Assembly: GCA_020051695.1 (NCBI GenBank)
Contig: JAGVQM010000031.1
Span: 1-64,000, forward strand
Source: Candidatus Zixiibacteriota bacterium
Lineage (GTDB): Bacteria; Zixibacteria; MSB-5A5; WJJR01; JAJRUJ01
Direction of reading: 5' to 3'
Length of the DNA stretch: 64,000 nt
A program made the position numbers and the translations under genes. Positions within the stretch are counted from its first letter, which is position 1. The number at the start of each line of letters is the position of its first letter. The notes beneath the pieces were generated by a model, which ran no database searches, had not been told where the DNA came from, and was given only the letters and a program-made list of their open reading frames with translations. Below, in pieces: positions 26,953-35,143 of the stretch.

Positions 26953-27615
26953 GTGAACGCGATGAGTGAATTGCGCTATTATCGGATGTTGCTGGTAATC
27001 GGGGCCGGGTTTGTGGTGGTTGCCACCTTGTTACTGTACAACACGTTCAAACCGCTGCCGTTCAATGATATATTATGGCAGGAAAGCGGTCGTCTGGTGC
27101 GGGGCCGTATGGTGAAAAACCTGCTGGCCAACAACGACTTCACCGGATACAGCCGTGGCGAGGTCATTACCTGGCTGGGGGCGCCGGATTATGACGAGCG
27201 GCTGTACTGGTATAATCTGGGGCCGACCACCGCGCCGCATGTCCGCTCCCCGCAAACCCCGGTGGGTGATTCCAGCCAGTTCATCATTGTTTTTCGCGCC
27301 GACATTCAAAACCAGATTGTCGAGGTCTTGTTCGACCGGCGGCCCGATTCATTGGGCAATGAGACATTCGATGAAAACGTCTGGCACATTGCCCCGGCGG
27401 CTGAACGCGGGAAGATGGCCCGCAACCTGGTCAGCCACTATCGCTGGGTTGGCCGGCCAGCCGGCGATTTGGCGGAACGCCTCGGCCCGCCGGATGGAGA
27501 ACTGTTTCGCACGCACTACGACGTCGGCAACGCGGGCAAGATTTATTCGTTCGGCCATGCGCTGGTATTCATTTTCGACGAGACCGGGCGGGTCATCCAA
27601 TATTATCTCCAATAA
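26953..27615 (+). CDS. Membrane-anchored protein with two BamE/SmpA-like repeats
   Basis: A 220-residue protein with one N-terminal membrane helix ('MLLVIGAGFVVVATLLLYN', residues 12-30) and two homologous domains: residues 50-125 ('MVKNLLANNDFTGYSRGEVITWLGAPD') and 151-220 ('MARNLVSHYRWVGRPAGDLAERLGPPD'). Each has the helix-helix-'G.PD'-strands layout of the SmpA/OmlA (BamE) domain; known members act in or near outer-membrane assembly. The domain duplication is seen directly; the role is not known. A GTG (26953) or ATG (26962) may be the start. Confidence 0.65.
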   Translation: MNAMSELRYYRMLLVIGAGFVVVATLLLYNTFKPLPFNDILWQESGRLVRGRMVKNLLANNDFTGYSRGEVITWLGAPDYDERLYWYNLGPTTAPHVRSPQTPVGDSSQFIIVFRADIQNQIVEVLFDRRPDSLGNETFDENVWHIAPAAERGKMARNLVSHYRWVGRPAGDLAERLGPPDGELFRTHYDVGNAGKIYSFGHALVFIFDETGRVIQYYLQ

Positions 27616-27641
27616 TTCCCCTGCCGTGCGCGGCGCGGCCA

Positions 27642-28109
27642 TCATTGGATAAACCGGTAACTCCCGGATACTTTGTATTTGCCGTTGAGGCGGGTCATCA
27701 TCTTTTCGGCGATGAACTCGCGCCGCACGGTGCAGAAATCCTCGTACGATTCGGCAATGACATCGTTGACTTCTTTTTCGGTGTAAACCCGTCCCTGGTC
27801 GAAACGTGTGAGGAATTCCTGCAGGATCAGCCGTTTTTTCTTCCGCGCGGCGGGGAGGTGGGTCAACCGCCCGTCCACGAAGAAATTGCCCAGCACTTTT
27901 TCCCGGTCGGAACGGCGCCGGTTGGATTTCGAGTCGAGCCATTCGCGCAACTGCCCGGCTTCCACGCGCCAGTCTTTGCCCAGCTTATACCCGGGGATTT
28001 CCCCAATTTGCAGTTTGCGCACAATCACCTGCGGATTCATTTTTAGCAATTGGGCGACTTCCGCGCTGGTGAGGAATTCCATGGTTTTCGGCTGTTTTTC
28101 ATCTTCCAT
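27642..28109 (-). CDS. HTH (excisionase-type) and DUF2087 transcription regulator
   Basis: A 155-residue protein. Residues 10-60 form an excisionase/MerR-like winged helix ('MEFLTSAEVAQLLKMNPQVI', 'IPGYKLGKDWRVE'), and residues 90-150 match DUF2087 ('KKKRLILQEFLTRFDQGRVYTEKEVNDVI', ending 'KYKVSGSYRFI'). DUF2087 is commonly attached to DNA-binding domains. I chose the ATG at 28109, with a GGAG site upstream, over one 27 bases earlier. Tandem repeats in its promoter suggest it may bind its own control region. Confidence 0.75.
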   Translation of the reverse strand: MEDEKQPKTMEFLTSAEVAQLLKMNPQVIVRKLQIGEIPGYKLGKDWRVEAGQLREWLDSKSNRRRSDREKVLGNFFVDGRLTHLPAARKKKRLILQEFLTRFDQGRVYTEKEVNDVIAESYEDFCTVRREFIAEKMMTRLNGKYKVSGSYRFIQ

Positions 28110-28136
28110 CTCTCCACTCCTCATTATCACTATCAA

Positions 28137-28156
28137 GTATTATACGGTATTATAAC
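28137..28156 (-). promoter_or_regulatory. Tandem GTATTATAC repeats upstream of HTH-DUF2087 gene
   Basis: GTATTATAC at 28137-28145 is followed by GTATTATAAC at 28147-28156, a 10-base period. Each copy is close to a palindrome. Read on the minus strand they contain two TATAAT sequences, so they may be overlapping -10 boxes and/or an operator for the regulator starting at 28109. Confidence 0.45.
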
Positions 28157-28307
28157 GTATTTTGTAAGATATTTTTGGCGAGCGGATTTATTTTCCCCCT
28201 AACCCGTTGAATGGCAATAAATCCTGCAACTCCTGAAGTTGGTTTGCCGCAGGCCGTATCCTCCGTTACATTGACGGCAGGATGTTGGGGAGGGTTTAAA
28301 TAACTGT

Positions 28308-29210
28308 ATGACCACGCACCTGCTCATCGCCGTCTTATGCCTGGTCTGGGGCGCCAGCTGGGTGGTGATCAAGATCGGTTTGGCGGACGCGCCGCCGTTT
28401 ATGGCGGCGACTTTGCGCTTCGTGATTGCCGTGGTGTTCCTGGGAGCGTTGGTTTTTTTCGGGAGAAGACCTCAGCCGCAGGGCCGGACGACATGGTGGC
28501 GGGTCCTGGCGCCCGGTGTTTTCATGTACACCATCCCCTACGCCTCGGTCTACTACGCCGCGCCGTTCATCCCGGCGGCGTTGAGCGCCGTGTTATTCGC
28601 CACGTTTCCGTTTTTTGTGGCGATCCTTGCCCATTATTTTCTGCCCAACGAACGACTGGATATCATTAAATTGCTGGGGCTGACCGGCGGGTTCCTGGGG
28701 ATCGTAGTGATATTCATCGACGGTCTGTCTGTGCCCGACCCCCGCGTCATTCCCGCGATGTTGATTGTGCTGTTATCGCCGGCGGCGGCCTCGCTGGCCT
28801 CGGTCTGGTTGAAAAAATACTTGACCGGGGTGGACAGCGTCTCCGCCACATTCTGGCAAATGACGGTCGGGGCGGTTTTTCTTTTGCCGATGGCGTTCGG
28901 GTGGGAGGACCCGGCGGATTTTCACTGGACTCTTGCTACAGTCGGGGCGGCGGCCTTTCTGGGTATTTTCGCGTCCGCTCTGGCCTTCGTAATTTACCTG
29001 CATCTGCTGAAGACCCAGGAAGCCACACGGATGTCGCTGGTCGCTTTTGTAACCCCGCTTGTTACCGTGGTTGTGGGGTGGCTCGTACTGGGCGAACGGC
29101 TGGGCGTGGAAACGCTGTTCGGGGGCTTGTTGGTGCTGGGCGGGTTGTTTTGTGTGCTGGTGTGGGCGCCGCAACGGCAGCGGCTGGATGCCGGGCGCGT
29201 GCGCAAGTGA
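28308..29210 (+). CDS. EamA/DMT family transporter
   Basis: A 300-residue membrane protein with about ten hydrophobic segments and the two EamA repeats. The first opens 'HLLIAVLCLVWGASWVVIKI' and ends near 'FFVAILAHYFLPNERLD'; the second runs to 'VTPLVTVVVGWLVLGERLG'. Family members export amino acids, purines or other metabolites; the substrate cannot be deduced. It precedes the arginine decarboxylase by about 130 bases on the same strand; a link with polyamine or arginine transport is only suggested. A GGGGAGGG site lies about 13 bases before the ATG, somewhat far. Confidence 0.9.
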   Translation: MTTHLLIAVLCLVWGASWVVIKIGLADAPPFMAATLRFVIAVVFLGALVFFGRRPQPQGRTTWWRVLAPGVFMYTIPYASVYYAAPFIPAALSAVLFATFPFFVAILAHYFLPNERLDIIKLLGLTGGFLGIVVIFIDGLSVPDPRVIPAMLIVLLSPAAASLASVWLKKYLTGVDSVSATFWQMTVGAVFLLPMAFGWEDPADFHWTLATVGAAAFLGIFASALAFVIYLHLLKTQEATRMSLVAFVTPLVTVVVGWLVLGERLGVETLFGGLLVLGGLFCVLVWAPQRQRLDAGRVRK

Positions 29211-29339
29211 ACATTGCCCTGTCGCAGATTTGACGGCTGCCGCATTCTCCGCACAAATCCGGTTGATTTTGCTGTGTTCCGGGGATATAATGCCACTTCG
29301 CGCCGGGTGGGTGCTTAGACTGAAAGGCGGGCTGTGACG

Positions 29340-29888
29340 ATGATCATCGCCAAAAATATTTTTCTGACCAAAGGAGTGGGGCGGCATCGCGAGAAATTAT
29401 CCAGTTTTGAGCTGGCCCTGCGGAATGCCGGGATTGCACATTTCAATCTTGTCTCCGTGTCTTCGATTTTTCCGCCGCACTGTAAGATGATTTCCCGTGC
29501 GGCGGGATTAAAAAAGTTGCAGAAAGGCCAGGTCGCCTTCACCGTGATGAGCCGCAATGAAACCCGGGAACCTAACCGGCTGATCACCTCTTCGGTCGGG
29601 CTGGCGATCCCGGTCGACCCCGAGCAAGTGGGGTATCTGACCGAGCACCACGATTTCGGCAAGACCGAAAAATTCGTCGGTGAATATGTCGAGGACCTGG
29701 CGGCGACCATGCTGGCCACTTCGCTGGGACTGGAAATCGATCTCGACAAATCATGGAACGAAAAAAAGGAAGAGTGGAAAATTTCCGGACAGATCTATCG
29801 CACCAGCAATGTGACCCAGTCGGCCCGGGGTGATATCAACGGGTTGTGGACGACTGTGGTCGCGGCGGCTATGCTGGCGACTGATTGA
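29340..29888 (+). CDS. pdaD: Pyruvoyl-dependent arginine decarboxylase
   Basis: A 182-residue PvlArgDC. It makes agmatine from arginine with a pyruvoyl group created by self-cleavage. The cleavage site is visible as 'LVSVSSIFPP', with Ser42 expected to become the pyruvoyl residue. Other family features are 'ELALRNAGI', a mid-chain Glu pair, and 'GLWTTVVAAAMLA' at the C-terminus. Length is normal for the proenzyme. A GTG six bases upstream is an alternative start better spaced from the AAGGCGG site. Next downstream are a deoxyhypusine-synthase-like gene and agmatinase, which define a polyamine pathway. Confidence 0.93.
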   Translation: MIIAKNIFLTKGVGRHREKLSSFELALRNAGIAHFNLVSVSSIFPPHCKMISRAAGLKKLQKGQVAFTVMSRNETREPNRLITSSVGLAIPVDPEQVGYLTEHHDFGKTEKFVGEYVEDLAATMLATSLGLEIDLDKSWNEKKEEWKISGQIYRTSNVTQSARGDINGLWTTVVAAAMLATD

Positions 29889-29962
29889 TTCTGCCGGACC
29901 GGGTTATCGGCGTTTCAGGGAAACGCCGGGAATGCACCGCCAACATGTCTCAGGGAATAGCT

Positions 29963-31003
29963 ATGACTCAACAACGGCCCTATCCACCGACCGAACCGCT
30001 GGTCATCGATCCCGCAGATTCTGTGGCCGATGTCCTGGCCAAAATGCAGAAAATTTCTTTCCAGGGGCGAACTCTGGGGCAGGCGTACGATATCTGGCAA
30101 CAGATGCTGAACGACGAGTGCACGATCTGGCTGGGTTTGTCCGGGGCGATGACCGCCGGGGGGATGCGCAATATCGTCTCGTATCTGCTGCGGCATCGTT
30201 TGGTCGATATCCTGGTTTCGACCGGGGCCAATCTGTTCCACGATATCTATGAATCGATGGGAACGCCCCACTTCATCGGCGATCCGAACGAGGACGACCT
30301 AAAGTTGCGTGCCGCACACCTGGACCGGGTGTACGACACATACCTTGATGAGGACGTTTTCCGGGTCATCGACCGCTGGGTGATGGATTGGGCGTATGGT
30401 ACATTGGAAAACCGCCCGTACACCAGCCGCGAATTTCTTTTCGAGTTGGGCCGCACGCTTTCGAAAACCGCGCGGCACGACGGCATTTTGACTTCGGCGT
30501 ATAAAGCCGGAGTCCCCATCTTTTGCCCGGCCATCGCCGATTCATCGTTTGGTATCGCTCTGGCCGGCAGGAAGGACAAAGGGACGCCGCCGTTTCAGTT
30601 TAATCTGGTGCGGGACGTGGAAGAAACCGCGTTGATCTTTGAGGTTGCCCGGGAAACCGGAGTTATCTATATCGGCGGCGGCACACCCAAAAACTTCATC
30701 CAGCAGGCTGCGGTGGTGGTTGAACAAAAAGATTTCAAAGGCCACCGCTACGCCATCCAGATTACCGCCGATGCCGCGCACTGGGGCGGATTGTCGGGAT
30801 GCACGTTTACCGAGGCCAAATCCTGGGGCAAGATCCACCCCCGGGCGTCGATGACCAGCGTGCGCTCCGACGCCACGCTGGCGATGCCATTTTTAGCTAC
30901 CGCCATCGCCGGCTATGCCAAATCCATGACTGCCAAAAGGCGGGCGCCGATATTCAAGCATGGCGTCAATCTGGCGCTGGAAGGGTACACCGCGGCCGAT
31001 TAG
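29963..31003 (+). CDS. Deoxyhypusine-synthase-like protein (probable polyamine aminobutyl-transferase)
   Basis: A 346-residue homologue of eukaryotic and archaeal deoxyhypusine synthase. Its features are 'STGANLFHDIYESMG' (NAD/spermidine site region), Lys243 in 'YIGGGTPKNF' at the place of the catalytic enzyme-imine Lys, and 'EAKSWGKI' matching the DHS 'EAVSWGKI' segment. Bacteria lack eIF5A, so these homologues are thought to act on free polyamines, for example making homospermidine or spermidine from putrescine. Here that is inferred from the neighbours. I chose the ATG at 29963 because AGGGA lies six bases upstream; earlier starts are possible. Confidence 0.88.
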   Translation: MTQQRPYPPTEPLVIDPADSVADVLAKMQKISFQGRTLGQAYDIWQQMLNDECTIWLGLSGAMTAGGMRNIVSYLLRHRLVDILVSTGANLFHDIYESMGTPHFIGDPNEDDLKLRAAHLDRVYDTYLDEDVFRVIDRWVMDWAYGTLENRPYTSREFLFELGRTLSKTARHDGILTSAYKAGVPIFCPAIADSSFGIALAGRKDKGTPPFQFNLVRDVEETALIFEVARETGVIYIGGGTPKNFIQQAAVVVEQKDFKGHRYAIQITADAAHWGGLSGCTFTEAKSWGKIHPRASMTSVRSDATLAMPFLATAIAGYAKSMTAKRRAPIFKHGVNLALEGYTAAD

Positions 31004-31033
31004 CAGGCGCCGCAATTGGGGAACCTGTGTGCC

Positions 31034-31921
31034 ATGATGGCTGGTTCATTTGTCGAATTTAATTTTCTTGGTTTGCCCCCGGTGAATTCATCACGGGAAG
31101 AGGCCAGGTATTCTATTGTCCCCGTGGCCTATGAGGGGACTGTCACCTACGGCGCGGGGACGAAATTTGGTCCCGCCGCAATCATTGCCGCCTCGCGCGA
31201 GGTAGAAACCTACGACGCCGTCACCGGCATCGATCTGGCCGATATCGGTATCTGCACTCTGCCGGAGGTGGCCGCGGTCGCCACGGGGCCGGAACAGATG
31301 GTCGCGCGTGTCGAGCAGGTTATTGCCGCTGAACTGGATGCGGGCCGGACACCAATTATGCTGGGCGGCGAACACTCGTTGACCACCGGCGCGGTGCGGG
31401 CCTACCGTAAGAAATTCCCCGGGCTTTCCGTTTTGCAATTCGACGCGCACCTCGATTTGCGCGATGCATATCAGGGTTCGCCGTACTCTCATGCCTCGGC
31501 GATGCGCCGGGTGCGGGAGATATGTTCTCATGTCTGTGTGGGGGCGCGCAACTGCTCGGCTGAAGAAAAAGAGTTTATCGAACGGGAGGGCGTCCCGGTA
31601 TTCTGGGCCCGGGATGTCATCGGACGGAATGATTGGTATGACCGGTGTCTTGAGCATTTGACCAAAGATGTGTATGTGACGTTCGATCTGGATGGTTTTG
31701 ACCCGGCGGTGATGCCGGCGGTGGGCACGCCCGAACCGGGCGGGCTGGGGTGGTACGACGCGTTGGATTTCCTGCAGTATGCTTCCACAAAAAAGAACAT
31801 CGTCGGCGCCGACATCGTCGAGCTGGCCCCGATCCCCGGCTTATTATATCCCGATTTCACCGCTGCGCAACTGACGGCGGCGCTGATTCGGATGATGGAT
31901 GCGGGTTCGTCGGTAAGGTGA
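31034..31921 (+). CDS. speB: Agmatinase / ureohydrolase family protein
   Basis: A 295-residue ureohydrolase with the manganese-binding motifs 'GGEHSLT' (near residue 116), 'QFDAHLDLRDAY' (near 136-147) and 'TFDLDGFDPAVMPAVGTPEPGG' (near 216-237). With an arginine decarboxylase two genes upstream, the likely reaction is agmatine to putrescine plus urea. It starts 30 bases after the DHS-like gene. Two adjacent ATG codons (31034, 31037) or a TTG at 31016 could be the start. Length is normal for agmatinases. Confidence 0.92.
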   Translation: MMAGSFVEFNFLGLPPVNSSREEARYSIVPVAYEGTVTYGAGTKFGPAAIIAASREVETYDAVTGIDLADIGICTLPEVAAVATGPEQMVARVEQVIAAELDAGRTPIMLGGEHSLTTGAVRAYRKKFPGLSVLQFDAHLDLRDAYQGSPYSHASAMRRVREICSHVCVGARNCSAEEKEFIEREGVPVFWARDVIGRNDWYDRCLEHLTKDVYVTFDLDGFDPAVMPAVGTPEPGGLGWYDALDFLQYASTKKNIVGADIVELAPIPGLLYPDFTAAQLTAALIRMMDAGSSVR

Positions 31922-31993
31922 GTTTTCCCGACGCCGGTCCCGCACTTTGACACCGCTGCGGTATGTTGTTTGCCGTAAGCCAAAGGCAAAAGA

Positions 31994-33268
31994 ATGAATC
32001 ACCGTCAGCCCTTAATATGTATCAAATCCCTGGGATGTATTTCCAATTTACTGGACGGAACTGGTTTTGAGCGACTGGCGGCTGAGGCCGGATATGACGT
32101 GACGGATAATTTGTCGAAAGCGGATGTGATTCTTGTCAATACGTGCGCGTTTAATCAGATCAAGGAAGACGAAGCTGTTCGGATAATCACACTGGCCGGA
32201 AAAACCAAGCGGCGCGGCACCCAGCTCATTGTCTGCGGATGTCTGCCGAGTATTAATCAGCAGCGGCTGCGCGCGATACACGATGGAGTTGTTTTTGGTC
32301 CGTCCGATCCGTCTTTACTGCTGGCGGCCCTTCGCGTGCATGCCTCCCGCCGGATACAATTTGGCGGGCCATTGTCTTATCATCAGTATTCTCCGCTGAA
32401 AAAGACCATTTATCAGGTTAAACGCACGGCTGATGCGCTCCCTCTGGTCGGGGGACTTAACTTGTACCGTCGGTTGTTCGCCCCGTTTTTTGTCTATGCT
32501 CGGGACGTGTATTGCCTCAAAGTCGTATCGGGTTGTTGCGGTACGTGTGCCTATTGTGCGATACGCTTTGCCAAAGGTCGGGCAAAAAGCAAACCCCTGC
32601 CGGATATTCAAAATGAATTCGCTGCGGCTTTGACGCAAGGGTACCGTCGTTTTGTCCTGGTCGGCGATGAGATTACCGCCTACGGCCGTGACGTGGAGAA
32701 CGGCGGCACCATTCTGGATGTAATTGATTTATTAAACCAAGAGCCGCAGGTATCGTCGGTGTTTCTTGAATCTTTTGAGCCGGGTTTTATGATTGCTCAT
32801 TTTCCCGATATTTTGCAGATATTCAACCGTGGCAAAGTCCCGATTTTTTGTTCGTCGGTTCAAAGCGGCAGTAATCGTATCCTGTCGCTCATGAATCGCA
32901 AGTATCAGGCAGAGGATTATGCCGCGTGCCTGGACGAAATCAAAGCTTCATTCCCGAAAGTCGCATTGCGGACTGAAGTGATGGTCGGCTTTCCCGGTGA
33001 AACCGAAGAAGATTTTTCCGCCACACTGATGTTGATCAGGCGATTAAATTTGGATTTTGTCCGCGCACATATATACGAGGACCGGCCGAACACCCCGGCA
33101 GCGAAAATGCCGGGCAAAATTCCGGAAGATGTGAAAAGGATCCGCCGCAAGAAAATCATCCGCCAGCATTGGAAAAATCTTTTCTTCCGTGGCAGCGGCC
33201 GTAAAACTCTCCAGGGTCAAAACCGGCTGATTCTCAATGAACCAGCCGGCAGAATTACTTCAACGTAG
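31994..33268 (+). CDS. MiaB/RimO-like radical SAM methylthiotransferase without TRAM domain
   Basis: A 424-residue methylthiotransferase-family protein. The N-terminal Fe-S domain has the three expected cysteines (Cys15 in 'SLGCISN', Cys51 in 'VNTCAFN', Cys83 in 'CGCLP'). The radical SAM cluster is Cys181-x3-Cys185-x2-Cys188 ('GCCGTCAYCAIRFAKGRAKS'). 'RTEVMVGFPGETEEDF' near residue 328 is typical. The family normally ends with an RNA-binding TRAM domain; here the chain stops about 45 residues after the radical SAM barrel with a short basic tail. The substrate is therefore uncertain. The stop is four bases from a convergent gene. Confidence 0.88.
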   Translation: MNHRQPLICIKSLGCISNLLDGTGFERLAAEAGYDVTDNLSKADVILVNTCAFNQIKEDEAVRIITLAGKTKRRGTQLIVCGCLPSINQQRLRAIHDGVVFGPSDPSLLLAALRVHASRRIQFGGPLSYHQYSPLKKTIYQVKRTADALPLVGGLNLYRRLFAPFFVYARDVYCLKVVSGCCGTCAYCAIRFAKGRAKSKPLPDIQNEFAAALTQGYRRFVLVGDEITAYGRDVENGGTILDVIDLLNQEPQVSSVFLESFEPGFMIAHFPDILQIFNRGKVPIFCSSVQSGSNRILSLMNRKYQAEDYAACLDEIKASFPKVALRTEVMVGFPGETEEDFSATLMLIRRLNLDFVRAHIYEDRPNTPAAKMPGKIPEDVKRIRRKKIIRQHWKNLFFRGSGRKTLQGQNRLILNEPAGRITST

Positions 33269-33272
33269 TTTT

Positions 33273-33836
33273 CTATTTCGCAAATGCCAGCGGCCCGCCC
33301 AGTTTCAGCGCTACAGTGGCGACGTTGGCCCCATGGTGCCGGGCGGCAACAAGTTGGTCGTCGTTAAGGCCTTTGGGTTTCAGATTTTCGTCCGCGCTAC
33401 GGCCATGCGGGCCCCATTGCGATCCGGCTTTGGCGTAGCCGGGCGTATTTTTGGGCAAGGGGATCAGGAGCAACCCCAGTTCCGCGAAATTGCTCAGCAT
33501 GCTCAGCTGGGTCAGTTCCGCGCCGCCGCCGGAGTTGCCGAAACCGCTGCCGGTGGTAAATACAGCACCCACTTTTCCGGTGAGCGCGTCTTTCATCCAC
33601 AGGCCGCTGCAGACCTTGTCGATCAGCATTTTCATCCGGTAGTCCATCGACCCCATATGCACCGGGGAGCCGAAGATCAAAGCATCGGCGGCCAGCAGGT
33701 CGTTGATTTTTGTTTCCTCGGCCATTTTCAGGACGGCCTCAGCCCCGTCAACCGAGTTGACCCCCTCGGCGACCGCCTCGGCCATCTTTTTGGTACTGCC
33801 GTAATCTGTTGCGTAGACAATTATTACCCTGGCCAT
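33273..33836 (-). CDS. Flavodoxin/WrbA-like NAD(P)H-quinone or FMN reductase
   Basis: A 187-residue flavodoxin-fold protein. The phosphate-binding loop 'YATDYGSTKKMAEAVAEGV' (residues 8-26) and 'ALIFGSPVHMGSMDYRMKMLID' (near 56-77) follow the WrbA/NADPH-dependent FMN reductase pattern. A Gly-rich strand ('VFTTGSGFGNSGGGAEL') is near residue 97. The ATG at 33836 has a GGAGCG site and is preferred over a start 60 bases upstream. It converges with the radical SAM gene and is not clearly in an operon. Confidence 0.88.
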   Translation of the reverse strand: MARVIIVYATDYGSTKKMAEAVAEGVNSVDGAEAVLKMAEETKINDLLAADALIFGSPVHMGSMDYRMKMLIDKVCSGLWMKDALTGKVGAVFTTGSGFGNSGGGAELTQLSMLSNFAELGLLLIPLPKNTPGYAKAGSQWGPHGRSADENLKPKGLNDDQLVAARHHGANVATVALKLGGPLAFAK

Positions 33837-33961
33837 ATCCGACGCTCCTTTTTTCTTTCTTCGATTCCCGCCACACGGGCGGTACCGCCCGGCCAAACAG
33901 GGCGATAAAATACTACGATAATTATCCGAAATTGTGAGCCGGGGGAAAACGGGTTTGTCCC

Positions 33962-35143
33962 CTACTGCGGCAGGCGCAGGGCCAGCCGGGCCGCGTGCCG
34001 GGCCGCGTCGTGGATCTCTTTCAGCGGTCTGCCTGATGAATCAGCGGCCTTCTTGCAGTCATCATATTCCGGCGCGAAATTCACGATCTTGCCGCCCAGT
34101 TTGCCGATTTTGATGTGGATCTCACCATATTCGGTGCGCACGGCCAGCACTTCACGCGCCAATTTGGCCCGCCGGACCTCGCGTGTACGCACACCCAGGG
34201 TCGTGGTCTCAGTGAGGATAATCTCCGTGAGCCGCGCGGCTTCCGTCGGGCCGGCCAGCACACTGAGCATCACCGCCGGCCGCGATTTTTTCATCACAAT
34301 CGGTGTGGTCCACACATCCAAAGCGCCCGCGGCAAACAGTCGTTCGATGACGTGCTCAAAAAACTCGGGATTCATATTATCGATATTGGTCTCAATAAAC
34401 TGGACAGTGTCCTCATCATATCCCTCTGCAGCAGCAGTTCCCAGAAACGCCCGCAGCAGATTGGGAATTGGCAAATCGCAGCGGCCCGCGCCATAGCCGA
34501 TGGCCTCTACTTTCATGGGGGGCAGCGGCCCATACTCTTCGGCCAAAGTAGTCAGGATCGCCGCCCCGGTCGGTGTGGTCAGTTCTGCTTCAATGCCCTG
34601 AGAATAGACGGGTACTCCCTGCAACAGGGTGATGGTGGCCGGGGCGGGGACCGGGATTTCGCCATGGGCGGCTTTCACGAAACCCGTACCGAGATGCACC
34701 GGCGATGATATAATCCGGCCGATACCCAGCAGGTGGATACCGATCATTGCGCCGACGATATCGATGATCGCATCGAGTGCGCCAACTTCATGAAAATGGA
34801 TTTGCTCGACAGTCTTATTATGAATTGCCGCCTCGACTTCGGCCAACCGGGTGAACGCCGTAATGCTCTGTTTTTTAATGGATTCATCGAGTTCACTGTC
34901 CCGAATAATTTTGGTAATATCCGATAATCCGCGGTGCACGTGGCCTTCGGTGGTTTCCACATGTATTTGCGTGGCCGACAGCGCCTTTTTCATCACCTTC
35001 TCGGCGCGAATTTCCCAGCCGGAGACATGCAGTTTACCCAGTTCGGCCCGCAGATCAACCAACGACACGCCGGCATCCACCAGCGCGCCGAGGACCATGT
35101 CGCCGGAAATTCCGGCAAAACAATCGAAATACAGGATCTTCAT
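33962..35143 (-). CDS. larC: LarC, nickel insertion protein for nickel-pincer cofactor
   Basis: A 393-residue LarC (DUF111). It inserts nickel into the pyridinium dithio-acid mononucleotide made by LarB and LarE. The N-terminus 'MKILYFDCFAGISGDMVLGAL' and 'QIHFHEVGALDAIIDIVGAMIG' (near residues 114-135) are diagnostic. The C-terminal part (about 270-390) is the CTP-dependent cyclometallase half ('ETNIDNMNPEFFEHVIERLF'). In some bacteria LarC is split by a programmed frameshift, but here it is one frame. Its ATG overlaps the larB stop by four bases. Confidence 0.95.
   Translation of the reverse strand: MKILYFDCFAGISGDMVLGALVDAGVSLVDLRAELGKLHVSGWEIRAEKVMKKALSATQIHVETTEGHVHRGLSDITKIIRDSELDESIKKQSITAFTRLAEVEAAIHNKTVEQIHFHEVGALDAIIDIVGAMIGIHLLGIGRIISSPVHLGTGFVKAAHGEIPVPAPATITLLQGVPVYSQGIEAELTTPTGAAILTTLAEEYGPLPPMKVEAIGYGAGRCDLPIPNLLRAFLGTAAAEGYDEDTVQFIETNIDNMNPEFFEHVIERLFAAGALDVWTTPIVMKKSRPAVMLSVLAGPTEAARLTEIILTETTTLGVRTREVRRAKLAREVLAVRTEYGEIHIKIGKLGGKIVNFAPEYDDCKKAADSSGRPLKEIHDAARHAARLALRLPQ

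Noticed and set aside
33237-33908. 223-residue plus-strand frame near the radical SAM gene
   Set aside because: It is antisense to the flavodoxin-like gene, which has clear motifs and a ribosome site.
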